64,000 bases of DNA from assembly GCA_039816955.1 (NCBI GenBank), contig JBCBWU010000002.1:1-64000 (forward strand), given 5' to 3'. The stretch comes from Lewinella sp039816955. GTDB taxonomy: Bacteria; Bacteroidota; Bacteroidia; Chitinophagales; Saprospiraceae. Shown here one piece after another: positions 43,013 to 51,937 of this stretch. Position 1 is the stretch's first letter, and each line of letters starts with the position of its first letter. The position numbers were made by a program, and so were the translations under genes. The notes below the pieces were generated by a model. The model was not told where the DNA came from, did no database searches, and saw nothing but the letters and a program-made list of their open reading frames with translations.

Positions 43013-44094
43013 CCAAGATCGACTGGTACATATTGCGGAAGTTCATGTCCACCTTCTTTTTCACGGTGTTGATCTTTACGATGATCACCGTGATCATCGA
43101 CTTCAGTGAAAAAGTGGAGAAGTTCATTGAGTCGGATATAAGCAAGTCGGAGATCGTTTTTGGTTACTTCCCCAACTTTGTCATTTTTATATATGGCCTG
43201 CTCTTTCCCCTCTTTACACTTATCTCGGTGGTGTTCTTTACTTCACGAATGGCCAATAACTCGGAGATCCTTAGCATATTTAATGCAGGTGTGAGCTTTG
43301 GGCGTTTACTCCGGCCTTATTTAGTAGGTGCCGTATTCATCGCGGCCATCCACGCTGCCGGTAGCCATTACCTTATTCCCGAAGGGACCAAGACACGGAT
43401 GGAGCTGGAGCGCAAATATTTTGACCCCAATCGAGATCAGGGCAAGCAGCGGAATATCCATATGTTCCTCGATCCTGAAACCAAAGCCTACATCAATTTC
43501 TGGCGCCGTCGCGATAGCACGATCCGAGGATTTCGACTGGAGCGATTCTCAGAGAACGAGTTGGTGTACCTACTCAAGGCTAGCAGTGCAGAATGGTTAG
43601 AGGCTCCGGATAAGTGGCGCCTGGCCAATTATGAGATTCGCACTTTTGATGGATTAAATGAAACCATCATCAGTGGACAGGGTGAACAAATGGACACTAC
43701 GCTCAATATGGCACCAGTAGATTTTATCGACTATAAAGACCAACACGCGGAGATGACGACCGCTGAACTAGCGCGCTATATCAATAAGCAGCGATCCCGT
43801 GGGGTTGGGAATACGGCCAAATACGAAGCCGAACTCTGGCGTAGAACTGCCGAACCAGTCACGGTGCTCATACTTACGCTAATCGGCGTTGCTGTTGCAG
43901 GTAGGAAGGTTCGTGGTGGCCTTGGCATACACCTGGCGGTTGGTATATTATTGGGTGCACTCTTCCTCATTCTCTCTCGTTTTGCCTCTGTTTTTGCAGC
44001 AGGGCAAGCCCTTCCCGTAGCCATAAGTGTGTGGTTACCTAACATTTTCTTTGGAGCCGTGGCTACTTTGTTAATCATTAAGGCCCAGAAATAG
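43009..44094 (+). CDS. LptF/LptG-family permease
   Basis: From ATG 43009 the 361-residue protein has N-terminal helices (KFMSTFFFTVLIFTMITVIIDF; FVIFIYGLLFPLFTLISVVFF), a ~150-residue periplasmic beta-jellyroll region, and three C-terminal helices. This is the YjgP/YjgQ layout. LptF/G with LptB extract lipopolysaccharide from the inner membrane to the Lpt bridge. The longer frame to 42970 lies inside tgt and is rejected. Which of LptF or LptG it is cannot be told from sequence alone. Confidence 0.88.
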   Translation: MTKIDWYILRKFMSTFFFTVLIFTMITVIIDFSEKVEKFIESDISKSEIVFGYFPNFVIFIYGLLFPLFTLISVVFFTSRMANNSEILSIFNAGVSFGRLLRPYLVGAVFIAAIHAAGSHYLIPEGTKTRMELERKYFDPNRDQGKQRNIHMFLDPETKAYINFWRRRDSTIRGFRLERFSENELVYLLKASSAEWLEAPDKWRLANYEIRTFDGLNETIISGQGEQMDTTLNMAPVDFIDYKDQHAEMTTAELARYINKQRSRGVGNTAKYEAELWRRTAEPVTVLILTLIGVAVAGRKVRGGLGIHLAVGILLGALFLILSRFASVFAAGQALPVAISVWLPNIFFGAVATLLIIKAQK

Positions 44095-44308
44095 GTCCAA
44101 AACGCCTGTTTTGTTTAGCATACACCCCCTTTGTGTAGTTAAAGGTTAAACAAAATGCCCTTTCTTTCATTTTTTTTTGAAAAAATAAGACTAATGTAAT
44201 TACATGTATTGATTATCATAAAATGCTGATAATCAATGGGTGTGAAATTAAGAACGCATAATTTTGCACAAGGGCATGGCTCGAAATGCCAAGAATAGCC
44301 GAAAAAAC

Positions 44309-44340
44309 TTTGGTTTTTGTTTAAAGAAGCCCTAAATTTG
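44309..44340 (+). promoter_or_regulatory. Promoter of the ECF sigma gene
   Basis: A -33 TTTG (44309-44312), a 20-base spacer and a -7 TAAATTTG (44333-44340) match the Bacteroidetes primary promoter, 58 bases before the start codon. A second -7-like TAATTTTG is at 44259-44266. The 300-base gap before the sigma gene also holds a motif shared with the region at 55.4 kb (44180-44201). Confidence 0.6.
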
Positions 44341-44397
44341 ATTCAACAACTGGAAAAGGGATTCCATTTTGTTTAACCTAACCAGAGTCCGCAGATT

Positions 44398-44940
44398 ATG
44401 TCTACACTTGAATTCAACAACCGCTTACATGAGATGGGCACGCTGTTGCAATCATTTGCCTACAGCTTGACGAAGAATACAGAAGATGCACGCGACCTAT
44501 ATCAAGAGACTGCTTTTCGCGCTCTGACCAATCGTGAAAAGTTTCGTCCTGGTACCAATTTCAAGGCTTGGCTCTTTACGATCATGAAGAACATCTTCAT
44601 TAATAACTACCGTAAAAAGGTTAAGGCTAACACCATCATGGATTCTACCGATAACCAGTACTATATAAATTCTGGTAAGAATGCGATTGGTAATAAAGCA
44701 GAAAGTAGCATCATGATGAAAGAGCTCACCAAAATGATCGACAGGCTGGATGACAGCATCCGGATTCCATTTTTGATGCACTATCAGGGCTATAAATACC
44801 AGGAAATTGCCGATTATCTTGAGCTTCCTTTGGGAACAGTGAAGAGCCGCATTTTCTTCGCTCGTAAGGATTTGAAAGGCCAGATTAAGAAGAGCTACGG
44901 ACAGCTCAACTTCTTCAAGAAAGATATCGAAGTACAGTAA
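44398..44940 (+). CDS. ECF-type RNA polymerase sigma factor
   Basis: The 180-residue protein has sigma region 2 (LQSFAYSLTKNTEDARDLYQETAFRAL, then FKAWLFTIMKNIFINNYRKK) and region 4 (RIPFLMHYQGYKYQEIADYLELPLGTVKSRIFFARKDLK), with no region 3. Highly conserved members of this type are found across Bacteroidota and may act without an adjacent anti-sigma factor; no anti-sigma gene follows here. It ends before a strong terminator and mutY. Target promoters are unknown. Confidence 0.9.
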   Translation: MSTLEFNNRLHEMGTLLQSFAYSLTKNTEDARDLYQETAFRALTNREKFRPGTNFKAWLFTIMKNIFINNYRKKVKANTIMDSTDNQYYINSGKNAIGNKAESSIMMKELTKMIDRLDDSIRIPFLMHYQGYKYQEIADYLELPLGTVKSRIFFARKDLKGQIKKSYGQLNFFKKDIEVQ

Positions 44941-44981
44941 AATCAAGTCGCAAGACTTAATTGTATATCCCCAACCGGAAC

Positions 44982-45020
44982 GGCGGCAGTGAATTTTAGT
45001 AATTCGCTGCCGCCTTCTAT
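44982..45020 (+). terminator. Intrinsic terminator after the sigma gene
   Basis: GGCGGCAGTGAAT (44982-44994) pairs with ATTCGCTGCCGCC (45002-45014), 13 positions with one G-T pair, across a seven-base loop, followed by TTCTATTTT. A strong rho-independent terminator. Confidence 0.85.
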
Positions 45021-45022
45021 TT

Positions 45023-45030
45023 TATCTTTG
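45023..45030 (+). promoter_or_regulatory. -7 element five bases before mutY
   Basis: TATCTTTG matches the Bacteroidetes -7 consensus and lies immediately before the mutY start codon, so the transcript may begin at or just after the ATG, or the real start is further in. It partly overlaps the T-tract of the preceding terminator. Confidence 0.5.
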
Positions 45031-45034
45031 CGGC

Positions 45035-46114
45035 ATGTCTGCTGAAGCCTTTTTTACAACTACTCTCCTAGATTGGTACGAACCAGAGCGAAGACCACTG
45101 CCGTGGAAACACATTGATAACCCCTACCTGATCTGGTTGTCAGAAATTATTTTACAGCAGACCCGGGCCGAACAAGGCCTACCTTATTACCAAAAGTTTA
45201 GCACGCACTACCCAACGGTATCTGATTTAGCCGAGGCTCCCGAAGATGAAGTCATGAAGATGTGGGAGGGCCTTGGGTATTACTCTCGGGCGCGGAACCT
45301 TCACGCTGCGGCAAAATATGTCCATCAGGAACTAGGTGGTGTTTTTCCCACTACCCACGAGGGAATCTTGGCCCTCAAGGGTGTTGGTCCTTACACCGCG
45401 GCGGCCATCGCTTCGTTTGCTTATAACTTACCCCACGCGGTGGTGGATGGAAATGTCTACCGTGTTCTGTCCCGTTATTTTGATTATGAAGGGGCATCCG
45501 ATACCACCGAGGGCAAGAAGTACTTTGCAGCTTTAGCGCAGCGCTTGCTAGACGAGAAACAGGCTGGCCGCTACAATCAAGCCATCATGGACTTTGGGGC
45601 TACAGTTTGCACTCCCAAGGCAGCCCAATGTAAGACCTGTCCGCTGGCGACAGAATGTGAAGCATTGGCTAATGGAACAGTCTATGAACGTCCGTTAAAG
45701 CTCAAAAAGCTGAAGCGCCGTACGCGCTACTTCAACTATTTAGTGGTGCGAGGATCCAACTTTCGGATCGTAGAAAAACGAAGGGGTAAAGACATCTGGC
45801 AAAACCTCTACCAGTTTCCTTTAGTGGAAACGGCCGAAGAAGTAGATGAATGGTCGGCGGTACTTAGGCATGAGGGCTGGCCGGAGTGGTTGTCAGGAGA
45901 CCAAGTGCAGCTCCATCGGCGGCTTGGGCCGCGCAAGCAAGAGCTAACACATCAGCGCATTATTGCTAATTTCTGGGAGCTGGATTATCTGGCAGATGAG
46001 CCTCCTCAAGTGCCGGAGAATTTTAGTCTGGTGAAGCCGGAAAATTGCCGTAATTTTGCCTTTCCAAAAATCATCGGTTGGTACTTCGATGATAATCTGT
46101 TATATTTATTTTAA
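45035..46114 (+). CDS. mutY: A/G-specific adenine DNA glycosylase
   Basis: The 359-residue protein has the HhH-GPD glycosylase domain with LQQTRAEQGLPYYQKF, the HhH motif LKGVGPYTAAAIASF, the catalytic Asp in AVVDGNVYRVLSR, and the iron-sulfur cluster ligands CTPKAAQCKTCPLATEC (C-x6-C-x2-C-x5-C). A C-terminal NUDIX-like domain recognises 8-oxoguanine. MutY removes adenine opposite 8-oxoG. It is followed by ssb and gldE, a gene order common in Bacteroidota. Confidence 0.93.
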   Translation: MSAEAFFTTTLLDWYEPERRPLPWKHIDNPYLIWLSEIILQQTRAEQGLPYYQKFSTHYPTVSDLAEAPEDEVMKMWEGLGYYSRARNLHAAAKYVHQELGGVFPTTHEGILALKGVGPYTAAAIASFAYNLPHAVVDGNVYRVLSRYFDYEGASDTTEGKKYFAALAQRLLDEKQAGRYNQAIMDFGATVCTPKAAQCKTCPLATECEALANGTVYERPLKLKKLKRRTRYFNYLVVRGSNFRIVEKRRGKDIWQNLYQFPLVETAEEVDEWSAVLRHEGWPEWLSGDQVQLHRRLGPRKQELTHQRIIANFWELDYLADEPPQVPENFSLVKPENCRNFAFPKIIGWYFDDNLLYLF

Positions 46115-46172
46115 TCTTAAGCTCTGATGAATTTCTAATATTCATCATCACATAAAATATCCTATCCAATAT

Positions 46173-46652
46173 ATGGTAAATCGTGTCATCCTCATCGGTA
46201 ATCTTGGTCGTGACCCCGAAGTGCGTCGCTTGGAAAATGGAGCGGTAGTTGCAAAATTCTCAGTAGCGACCAACGAAAACTATAAAGACAAGTCTGGAGA
46301 GTGGCAATCACAAACGGAATGGCACGATGTTGTGGTTTGGCGGAATTTGGCGGAGCGGGCAGAATCTCAGCTTAAGAAAGGTTCACAGATCTACCTGGAA
46401 GGCAAGCTAACCCACCGTTCTTGGCAAGATAAAGACGGTAACAATCGGCGTACTACCGAGGTAGTTGCTAGTTATTTTCGCTCGATCAGCCGCCGTGAAG
46501 GCGGAGACAGTGGCGGTGGTAGCGGTTACTTTCCGTCGGCTTCAGATATGCCTACGCCAGCTACCCAACAAACCGGTGCCGTATCCGCTTCACCTGCTAA
46601 TGAGGCACCACCCGCGCCAGAAACGGGCGCTGACGACGACCTCCCATTCTAG
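46173..46652 (+). CDS. ssb: Single-stranded DNA-binding protein
   Basis: The 159-residue protein has an OB fold (VNRVILIGNLGRDPEVRRLENG, WHDVVVWRNLAERAESQLKKG, YLEGKLTHRSWQDKDG) and a disordered Gly/Pro/Ala linker ending in DDDLPF, the acidic tail that recruits replication and repair partners. It lies 58 bases after mutY. Confidence 0.95.
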   Translation: MVNRVILIGNLGRDPEVRRLENGAVVAKFSVATNENYKDKSGEWQSQTEWHDVVVWRNLAERAESQLKKGSQIYLEGKLTHRSWQDKDGNNRRTTEVVASYFRSISRREGGDSGGGSGYFPSASDMPTPATQQTGAVSASPANEAPPAPETGADDDLPF

Positions 46653-46692
46653 TCGTCTATCGGCCGCAGTTTTTCAGATTAATCCGTAAAGA

Positions 46693-48126
46693 TTGGAACC
46701 CGAACCGGTAAGCATCATCACTGCCATACTCTCCTTCCAGGAACTACTCTGGGTAAATGCTTTTTGGCAATTGAGCTTAGGTTTTGGGGGGTTAATGCTA
46801 TTACTGTTGTGTTCGGCTTTGGTGTCGGGTTCTGAGATTGCGTATTTCTCGCTTTCGCCTAACGATTTGGAACGCTTGGACCAGGAAGAACAACTGCCGA
46901 GTAGCCGGCGGGTAGTCTGGTTGTTATCACAACCGGAAAAGCTACTTGCGACTATTCTGATTAGTAATAACTTCATCAATATTGCCATTGTTCTCCTGGC
47001 TGAAATTGTGGTGGGTCAGGTGCTCACAGAGACACACACCATGGCTTGGGCGCAATGGATACAGCAATCCTTAGGTTGGTTTACTTCCTACCCGGAGGCC
47101 AACATTTCAACCGCTATCTATTGGCTTATTGCGGTAGCCGGAATTACTACGCTTCTGGTGCTTTTTGGAGAAGTTACCCCCAAGGTTTACGCCACTATCA
47201 ATAGTATTCGACTTTCCCGCTTCATGTCTGGGCCTTTGAGTTTTTTGATGCAGATTTTCTCCGGCCCAAGTCAGTTGTTAGTTAACTGGTCGCACGGACT
47301 AGAACGCCGCCTAGCCAATCGGCAAACGGCCGTGGGTATGACGAGCAAACAAGAAATCGACGAAGCCATTGAGCTAACGGTCTCTCAAGAGGAGGATAGT
47401 GAGCAAGATCTAGATATCCTCAAACGCATTGTTAAATTTCCGGAGGTCAATGTCACACAGATCATGCGTTCCCGGGTGGATGTGGTAGGCTTAGATGATA
47501 CTACCAAGTTTCATGATGTGTTGGCGGTCATCAAAGAATCAGGTTATTCACGCTATCCTGTTTACGAGAAAGATGCGGATAATGTGGTGGGCATTCTCTA
47601 CGCCAAGGACTTACTCATGCACCGCAAGGAACGCAACGAATTTCCCTGGCAGGAGTTGATTCGTACGAACGTACTCTTTGTACCAGAATCCAAGAAAATC
47701 AATGATTTGCTCAGTGATTTCCAGCTGGAACGTATGCACATGGCGGTAGTGGTGGATGAATATGGCGGCACCAGTGGAATCGTAACCCTCGAAGATATAA
47801 TGGAGGAGATCATAGGGGAAATTCAAGATGAATTTGACGATGAGCCAGATGTGGTTTTTCAAAAAATTGATGATTTCAACTATGTTTTCGAAGGCAAAAC
47901 GTTACTGAATGATGTAGCGAGAATCATCGGTGTTGATAGTGAGCGCTTTGAGCAGATTAAAGGTGATTCGGAATCTTTGGGTGGTCTTATCTTGGAACGC
48001 CTGGGACGGATGCCGAAAAAAGATCGAGAAATCTTGCTTGAACATTTTCGTTTCAAAGTATTGGAAACCAGTCAGCGCCGGATAGAGCGTATTTTGATCA
48101 CCCTCATGAACCCTAGCGAAGAATAG
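46693..48126 (+). CDS. gldE: Gliding-motility-associated protein GldE (CNNM/CorC-type)
   Basis: The 477-residue protein has an N-terminal CNNM transmembrane domain (FGGLMLLLLCSALVSGSEIAYFSL, LATILISNNFINIAIVLL), two CBS domains (MRSRVDVVGLDD; YSRYPVYEKDADNVVGILYAKDLLMH; MAVVVDEYGGTSGIVTLEDIMEEIIGEI) and a C-terminal CorC/HlyC domain. Order after mutY and ssb is that of gldE loci. The start is TTG at 46693; no ATG lies before the first helix. GldE supports gliding and T9SS machinery assembly in Flavobacteriia, fitting the T9SS substrates in the window. Confidence 0.88.
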   Translation: MEPEPVSIITAILSFQELLWVNAFWQLSLGFGGLMLLLLCSALVSGSEIAYFSLSPNDLERLDQEEQLPSSRRVVWLLSQPEKLLATILISNNFINIAIVLLAEIVVGQVLTETHTMAWAQWIQQSLGWFTSYPEANISTAIYWLIAVAGITTLLVLFGEVTPKVYATINSIRLSRFMSGPLSFLMQIFSGPSQLLVNWSHGLERRLANRQTAVGMTSKQEIDEAIELTVSQEEDSEQDLDILKRIVKFPEVNVTQIMRSRVDVVGLDDTTKFHDVLAVIKESGYSRYPVYEKDADNVVGILYAKDLLMHRKERNEFPWQELIRTNVLFVPESKKINDLLSDFQLERMHMAVVVDEYGGTSGIVTLEDIMEEIIGEIQDEFDDEPDVVFQKIDDFNYVFEGKTLLNDVARIIGVDSERFEQIKGDSESLGGLILERLGRMPKKDREILLEHFRFKVLETSQRRIERILITLMNPSEE

Positions 48127-48138
48127 TACCCCAAGTCC

Positions 48139-49023
48139 ATGCAAGTAATCGTATTTAGTAAGGGAATTAAGGATAAAGACCTGCCGTTTGTGCAGGAGTT
48201 GTTTGATACCTTGTCGGCGTTTCAGATCAATACCTACGTCTATGCGCCTTACCTGGAGATGTTGCACGGAAAAATCAAGTTTCAGCGCGATGTAGGGGTA
48301 TTTGAGGGCTACGTTGATTTTTCGGTTAAGCGCTTTGATTTTTGTATTACTCTTGGGGGAGACGGTACGATCTTAGAAGCTATTACACACGTGCGCGATA
48401 GCCAAACGCCAATTCTGGGTATTAATCTGGGACGCCTGGGGTTCCTGGCCAACATTGAGAAGAAGCTGATCCGCGAAGCCATTAGCAAGCTCAAGCGCGG
48501 CATGTACCAAGTGGAGGAGCGCCGGACCATCTATTTGGAGTCTAATTTGCCCCTCTTTGGTGATATTCCGTTTGCACTCAATGATTTTACCATTTTGAAG
48601 CGGGATACCTCCAGCATGATTATCATCCACGCTTTCATTAACGGAGCCTACCTCAACTCTTACTGGGCGGATGGTATTATTGTGGCTACGCCTACGGGTT
48701 CTACGGGTTACAGCCTCAGTTGTGGTGGTCCCATCATTATTCCGGGTTCTGGTAATTTTATTGTTACGCCGGTTGCGCCGCATAACCTCAATGTGCGTCC
48801 CATCGTGATGAGTGATGATGCCGTCATTTCTTTCGAAATTGAGGGCCGAGCAGAGAACTTCCTTTGTACGCTAGACTCTCGTTTTGAAACCATCACTGCT
48901 GCTCACCAGCTGGCAGTACGAAAGAACGACTTTGGCGTTCGCCTGGTGAATTTACAGGACCTTGACTTCCTGGATACTATCCGAGGTAAGCTCAATTGGG
49001 GACAGGATACACGGAATGACTAA
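48139..49023 (+). CDS. nadK: NAD kinase
   Basis: The 294-residue protein has the NAD kinase GGDGT motif (residues 73-77, CITLGGDGTILEA), the NAD-binding LGINLGRLGFLA, NE/D-type NDFTILKRD, and the conserved DGIIVATPTGSTGYSLSCGGPI. It phosphorylates NAD+ to NADP+. It starts 12 bases after gldE and is probably cotranscribed. Confidence 0.94.
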   Translation: MQVIVFSKGIKDKDLPFVQELFDTLSAFQINTYVYAPYLEMLHGKIKFQRDVGVFEGYVDFSVKRFDFCITLGGDGTILEAITHVRDSQTPILGINLGRLGFLANIEKKLIREAISKLKRGMYQVEERRTIYLESNLPLFGDIPFALNDFTILKRDTSSMIIIHAFINGAYLNSYWADGIIVATPTGSTGYSLSCGGPIIIPGSGNFIVTPVAPHNLNVRPIVMSDDAVISFEIEGRAENFLCTLDSRFETITAAHQLAVRKNDFGVRLVNLQDLDFLDTIRGKLNWGQDTRND

Positions 49024-49032
49024 CTCAGTTTC

Positions 49033-49048
49033 GCGGAATTCATTCCGC
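49033..49048. repeat. Perfect 16-base palindromic repeat after nadK
   Basis: GCGGAAT and ATTCCGC flank a TC centre (49033-49048). It is of the same short GC-rich palindrome type as 34929-34944. The rest of the gap to 49282 has no gene or recognised signal. Confidence 0.4.
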
Positions 49049-49282
49049 TGTAATTCCTTCACAGTGGGAGTAGTAGTGTGGAACCAAATGCGCGACTGCT
49101 CTGGCAGGAGCATGGTGCCGGGACGGCACAAGGGCTAAGGATAGCAAGGCCGACCAGCGGGAGCGCCTGTATAGCCTGACGCTGGACCACATGGAGTGTG
49201 GGACAAAGCGGAGCCCCCAAGGATTAAACGATAATTATAACCTTCAAACTCTATACACTGAGAACGGGATAAATCCGCAACC

Positions 49283-49648
49283 ATGAAAAAAGTCAATATT
49301 AGCGAAAAGCTCAACCTCTTTGAGGAAAAGTGGACACCGAAGATCGTTGCTGATCTCAACGGACAACACGTAAAGCTGGCTAAAATTCAAGGCGATTTTG
49401 TATTCCACAACCACGCTAACGAAGACGAGCTTTTCTACATTTTGAAAGGAGAACTCTACATGGACTTCGAAGACCACACCGTGGAACTAGGCCCTGGCGA
49501 TATGATTGTAGTTCCTGCCGGAGTGGAGCATCGCCCCCGTACCAAGGATGGGCAAGAGGTGCACCTGATGTTGGTAGAGCCCCATACGACCAAGCATGCC
49601 GGAGAAGTGGAGCACGAGTTGACGAAGCACAGCCACGATTGGATTTAA
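49283..49648 (+). CDS. Cupin-domain protein
   Basis: The 121-residue protein is a single cupin (KIQGDFVFHNHANEDELFYILKGELYMDFEDH, then LGPGDMIVVPAGVEHRP), with motif 1 HNHxNxDE and motif 2 PAGVEHRP keeping the metal ligands. It is soluble. It opens the small-molecule gene cluster on the plus strand, 18 bases before the cyclase-family gene. The reaction is unknown. Confidence 0.82.
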   Translation: MKKVNISEKLNLFEEKWTPKIVADLNGQHVKLAKIQGDFVFHNHANEDELFYILKGELYMDFEDHTVELGPGDMIVVPAGVEHRPRTKDGQEVHLMLVEPHTTKHAGEVEHELTKHSHDWI

Positions 49649-49666
49649 CCTTAGAGCCCAGCCAAG

Positions 49667-50422
49667 ATGAAGGTACATTTACGCATTGCCGGACAGGGGT
49701 ATACTGCTGATTTGCAGCAGCCCCTTGATATCAGTATTCCATTGCGATTTGATGGGGTTGGCCCCAATTGTTTCTATGCTCCGTTGGCAGAGCGTAGTCC
49801 AGTAGTAGCCGGTGATTTCGTAGGCTCTACAGCGGAGGGCGGCCTGCTCAATTTTATGAATGTCAAGATCAATCCGCACGGCAATGGTACGCATACGGAA
49901 TGTGTGGGACATATTGCGAAGGAGCCTTACTACCTTGGCGATTGCTTAAAAAACTTTCATTTTGCTGCTAGACTGGTCAGCATCTATCCGCGCAGGCAGG
50001 ATAATGGAGACCGGGTAATTGAACGCACGCAATTAGCGGAGGTGCTAAAGCCAGGAGAGGTGCCGGCCGTAGTACTGCGCACACTACCTAATGATGAGCA
50101 AAAGCTGAGTCGTAATTATTCTGGAACTAATCCACCGTATCTGCATGCGGACGCAGCACAGCTACTGGTAGATTATGGAGTGGAACACCTGTTACTGGAC
50201 TTACCTTCGGTGGATAGGGAAGAGGATGGTGGAGCGCTATCAGCTCACCGTACTTTTTGGCAGTACCCTTATGACGTCCGCAAACAAGCTACTATTACGG
50301 AAATGATCTATGTGGCGGAGGAGGTGCCAGACGGCCTCTATTTGCTGCAGCATCAGATCACCAGCATGGTCTTAGATGCTAGCCCGAGTAAGCCGGTTTT
50401 GTATGCTTTGGCAAATGGTTAA
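49667..50422 (+). CDS. Cyclase-family metal hydrolase (kynurenine-formamidase-like)
   Basis: The 251-residue protein has the cyclase-family metal motif in the form NPHGNGTHTECVGHI (family: HxGTHxDxxxH; here with the second acid replaced by Glu) and a conserved FDGVGPNCFYAP block. Kynurenine formamidase and related hydrolases of this family are zinc enzymes. No other kynurenine pathway gene is nearby, so the substrate is open. A hairpin follows. Confidence 0.78.
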   Translation: MKVHLRIAGQGYTADLQQPLDISIPLRFDGVGPNCFYAPLAERSPVVAGDFVGSTAEGGLLNFMNVKINPHGNGTHTECVGHIAKEPYYLGDCLKNFHFAARLVSIYPRRQDNGDRVIERTQLAEVLKPGEVPAVVLRTLPNDEQKLSRNYSGTNPPYLHADAAQLLVDYGVEHLLLDLPSVDREEDGGALSAHRTFWQYPYDVRKQATITEMIYVAEEVPDGLYLLQHQITSMVLDASPSKPVLYALANG

Positions 50423-50431
50423 ATTAGGCCT

Positions 50432-50457
50432 GTAAGCCGGTTGGGGCTTACCTTCTT
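50432..50457 (+). terminator. Hairpin after the cyclase gene
   Basis: GTAAGCC (50432-50438) pairs with GGCTTAC (50445-50451), followed by CTTCTTC. A plausible weak intrinsic terminator that would divide the cluster. Confidence 0.55.
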
Positions 50458-50477
50458 CATATGACTAATCATAGCAG

Positions 50478-50978
50478 ATGCGGGAAACTGATCACTATTA
50501 CCTGTTTTGGAAACATCAATTTGGGCAGTGGACCCTTCGTGAAATGACTGACCCTGATGGTATCACTTATAACTGTTGTGAACAGTACATGATGTATAAG
50601 AAAGCGGTCTTGTTCAAGGATCAGGCTATTGCACAGCAGATATTAGCAGAGCAAGAGCCTAGCAAGCAGCAACAATTAGGGCGGCAGGTACAGGGGTTCA
50701 ATGCAGCAACTTGGGATGCCCACAAAGTAGGTGTTGTTTGGTATGCGAATTATCTAAAATTTACCCAGCATAAAGATCTCCAAGATCGATTAATAGCTAC
50801 CGATGACCGTATTTTAGCGGAGGCCTCACCTTACGATCTCGTTTGGGGCATTGGCTTTGGTGCACAGGATGATCGGGCACTGGATTCAGCCAATTGGCGC
50901 GGACAAAACCTATTGGGGCAGGTACTGATGTCGATACGAGCGGCTTTGTGTTTTCAGAACCCTATTTCTAATGTTTAA
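50478..50978 (+). CDS. NADAR-family N-glycosidase-like protein
   Basis: The 166-residue protein has the NADAR/YbiA blocks (YYLFWKHQFGQWTLREM, NCCEQYMMYKKAVLF, LKFTQHKDLQDRLIATDDRILAEASPYDLVWGIG, NWRGQNLLGQVLM). NADAR proteins remove toxic riboflavin-biosynthesis intermediates or ADP-ribose-linked bases. Start ATG is 55 bases after the cyclase gene, past a hairpin. It stands five bases before the reductase gene, so it is probably cotranscribed with the proline pathway genes. Confidence 0.85.
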   Translation: MRETDHYYLFWKHQFGQWTLREMTDPDGITYNCCEQYMMYKKAVLFKDQAIAQQILAEQEPSKQQQLGRQVQGFNAATWDAHKVGVVWYANYLKFTQHKDLQDRLIATDDRILAEASPYDLVWGIGFGAQDDRALDSANWRGQNLLGQVLMSIRAALCFQNPISNV

Positions 50979-50983
50979 GAGGA

Positions 50984-51928
50984 ATGAGTCAGTTACCCTA
51001 TCTCGATCAGGCCACTTTAGCTGCATTGCATGATTATCCTTTGCTGATAGATGAATTGGAGTTAGCATTGGCACAATCCAAAATTCAATACCCGCTACGG
51101 CAGCATTACACCTACCAGGACGCCAATACTTTACTGGTGATGCCTTCCTGGCAGGATGACCGGGATATTGGAATAAAATTGGTTACAGTAACGCCCTCCA
51201 ATCAGGATCGAGGCCTGCCAAGCATTCAGGGAGTGGTGGTTTATTTTGATGCGAATACAGGAGTACCGCTAGCTATTCTTGACGCGGCCACAGTAACGCG
51301 AAAGCGTACGGCGGCGGCTTCTGCCCTCGCGAGTCGACTTTTGTCCCGCGCAGATAGTAGTACTTTATTGCTTTTGGGGACGGGGGCTTTGGCACCGGAG
51401 CTGATTCGTGCTCACGCAGCTGTTCGGCCAATCGAACAGGTGTATATTTGGGGGCGAAGCCCGGCTAAGGCCCAGCGTATTCAAGCAATGTTTGCCAGTG
51501 CAGCGTATGAAGTGGAAGCCGTGGCTACCTACGCTCAAGTAGCACCAATAGCAGATATCATTTCTACTGCTACCATGGCAGTTGACCCACTGCTTAATGA
51601 GGTGCATTTAAAGGAGGGGCAGCACCTTGATCTCGTGGGCTCTTACCTGCCCAATATGCGTGAAGCTGATGATACCGTTATCGCTAAAGCCAAAATCTAT
51701 GTAGACAATCGGCCGGGAGCTGAAAAAGAGAGTGGTGATATTCTACAGCCCTTAAATAATGGTGTAATCACTAAGGACGACGTCCGTGGGACTCTTGCGG
51801 AACTCTGTCAAAAGGAGACTCCAGCTCGGCAGCATGACCAGGAGATTACCTTGTTTAAGTCAGTGGGTTTTGCCCTGGAGGACTTAGTGGCGGCACGGTT
51901 TTATTATCAACGTTATCTTCATTCCTAA
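50984..51928 (+). CDS. Delta1-pyrroline-2-carboxylate reductase (ornithine-cyclodeaminase family)
   Basis: The 314-residue protein has the ornithine-cyclodeaminase/mu-crystallin fold: the basic substrate-binding region IKLVTVTPSNQDRGLPSIQG, ATVTRKRTAAASALASRLLSR and the NAD(P) motif LLLLGTGALAPELIRAHAAV. Family members include ornithine cyclodeaminases, alanine dehydrogenases and Delta1-pyrroline-2-carboxylate reductases. The last is favoured because the next gene encodes a trans-3-hydroxy-L-proline dehydratase whose product is Delta1-pyrroline-2-carboxylate. Expected product is L-proline. Confidence 0.85.
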   Translation: MSQLPYLDQATLAALHDYPLLIDELELALAQSKIQYPLRQHYTYQDANTLLVMPSWQDDRDIGIKLVTVTPSNQDRGLPSIQGVVVYFDANTGVPLAILDAATVTRKRTAAASALASRLLSRADSSTLLLLGTGALAPELIRAHAAVRPIEQVYIWGRSPAKAQRIQAMFASAAYEVEAVATYAQVAPIADIISTATMAVDPLLNEVHLKEGQHLDLVGSYLPNMREADDTVIAKAKIYVDNRPGAEKESGDILQPLNNGVITKDDVRGTLAELCQKETPARQHDQEITLFKSVGFALEDLVAARFYYQRYLHS

Positions 51929-51937
51929 ATACCTGGT

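Noticed and set aside
48373..48783. 136-residue minus-strand frame opposite nadK
   Set aside because: Arg/Thr-rich low-complexity translation, typical antisense shadow of a conserved gene.
49135..49477. Minus-strand frames opposite the cupin gene
   Set aside because: They oppose a clear cupin on the plus strand and show no protein-like pattern.
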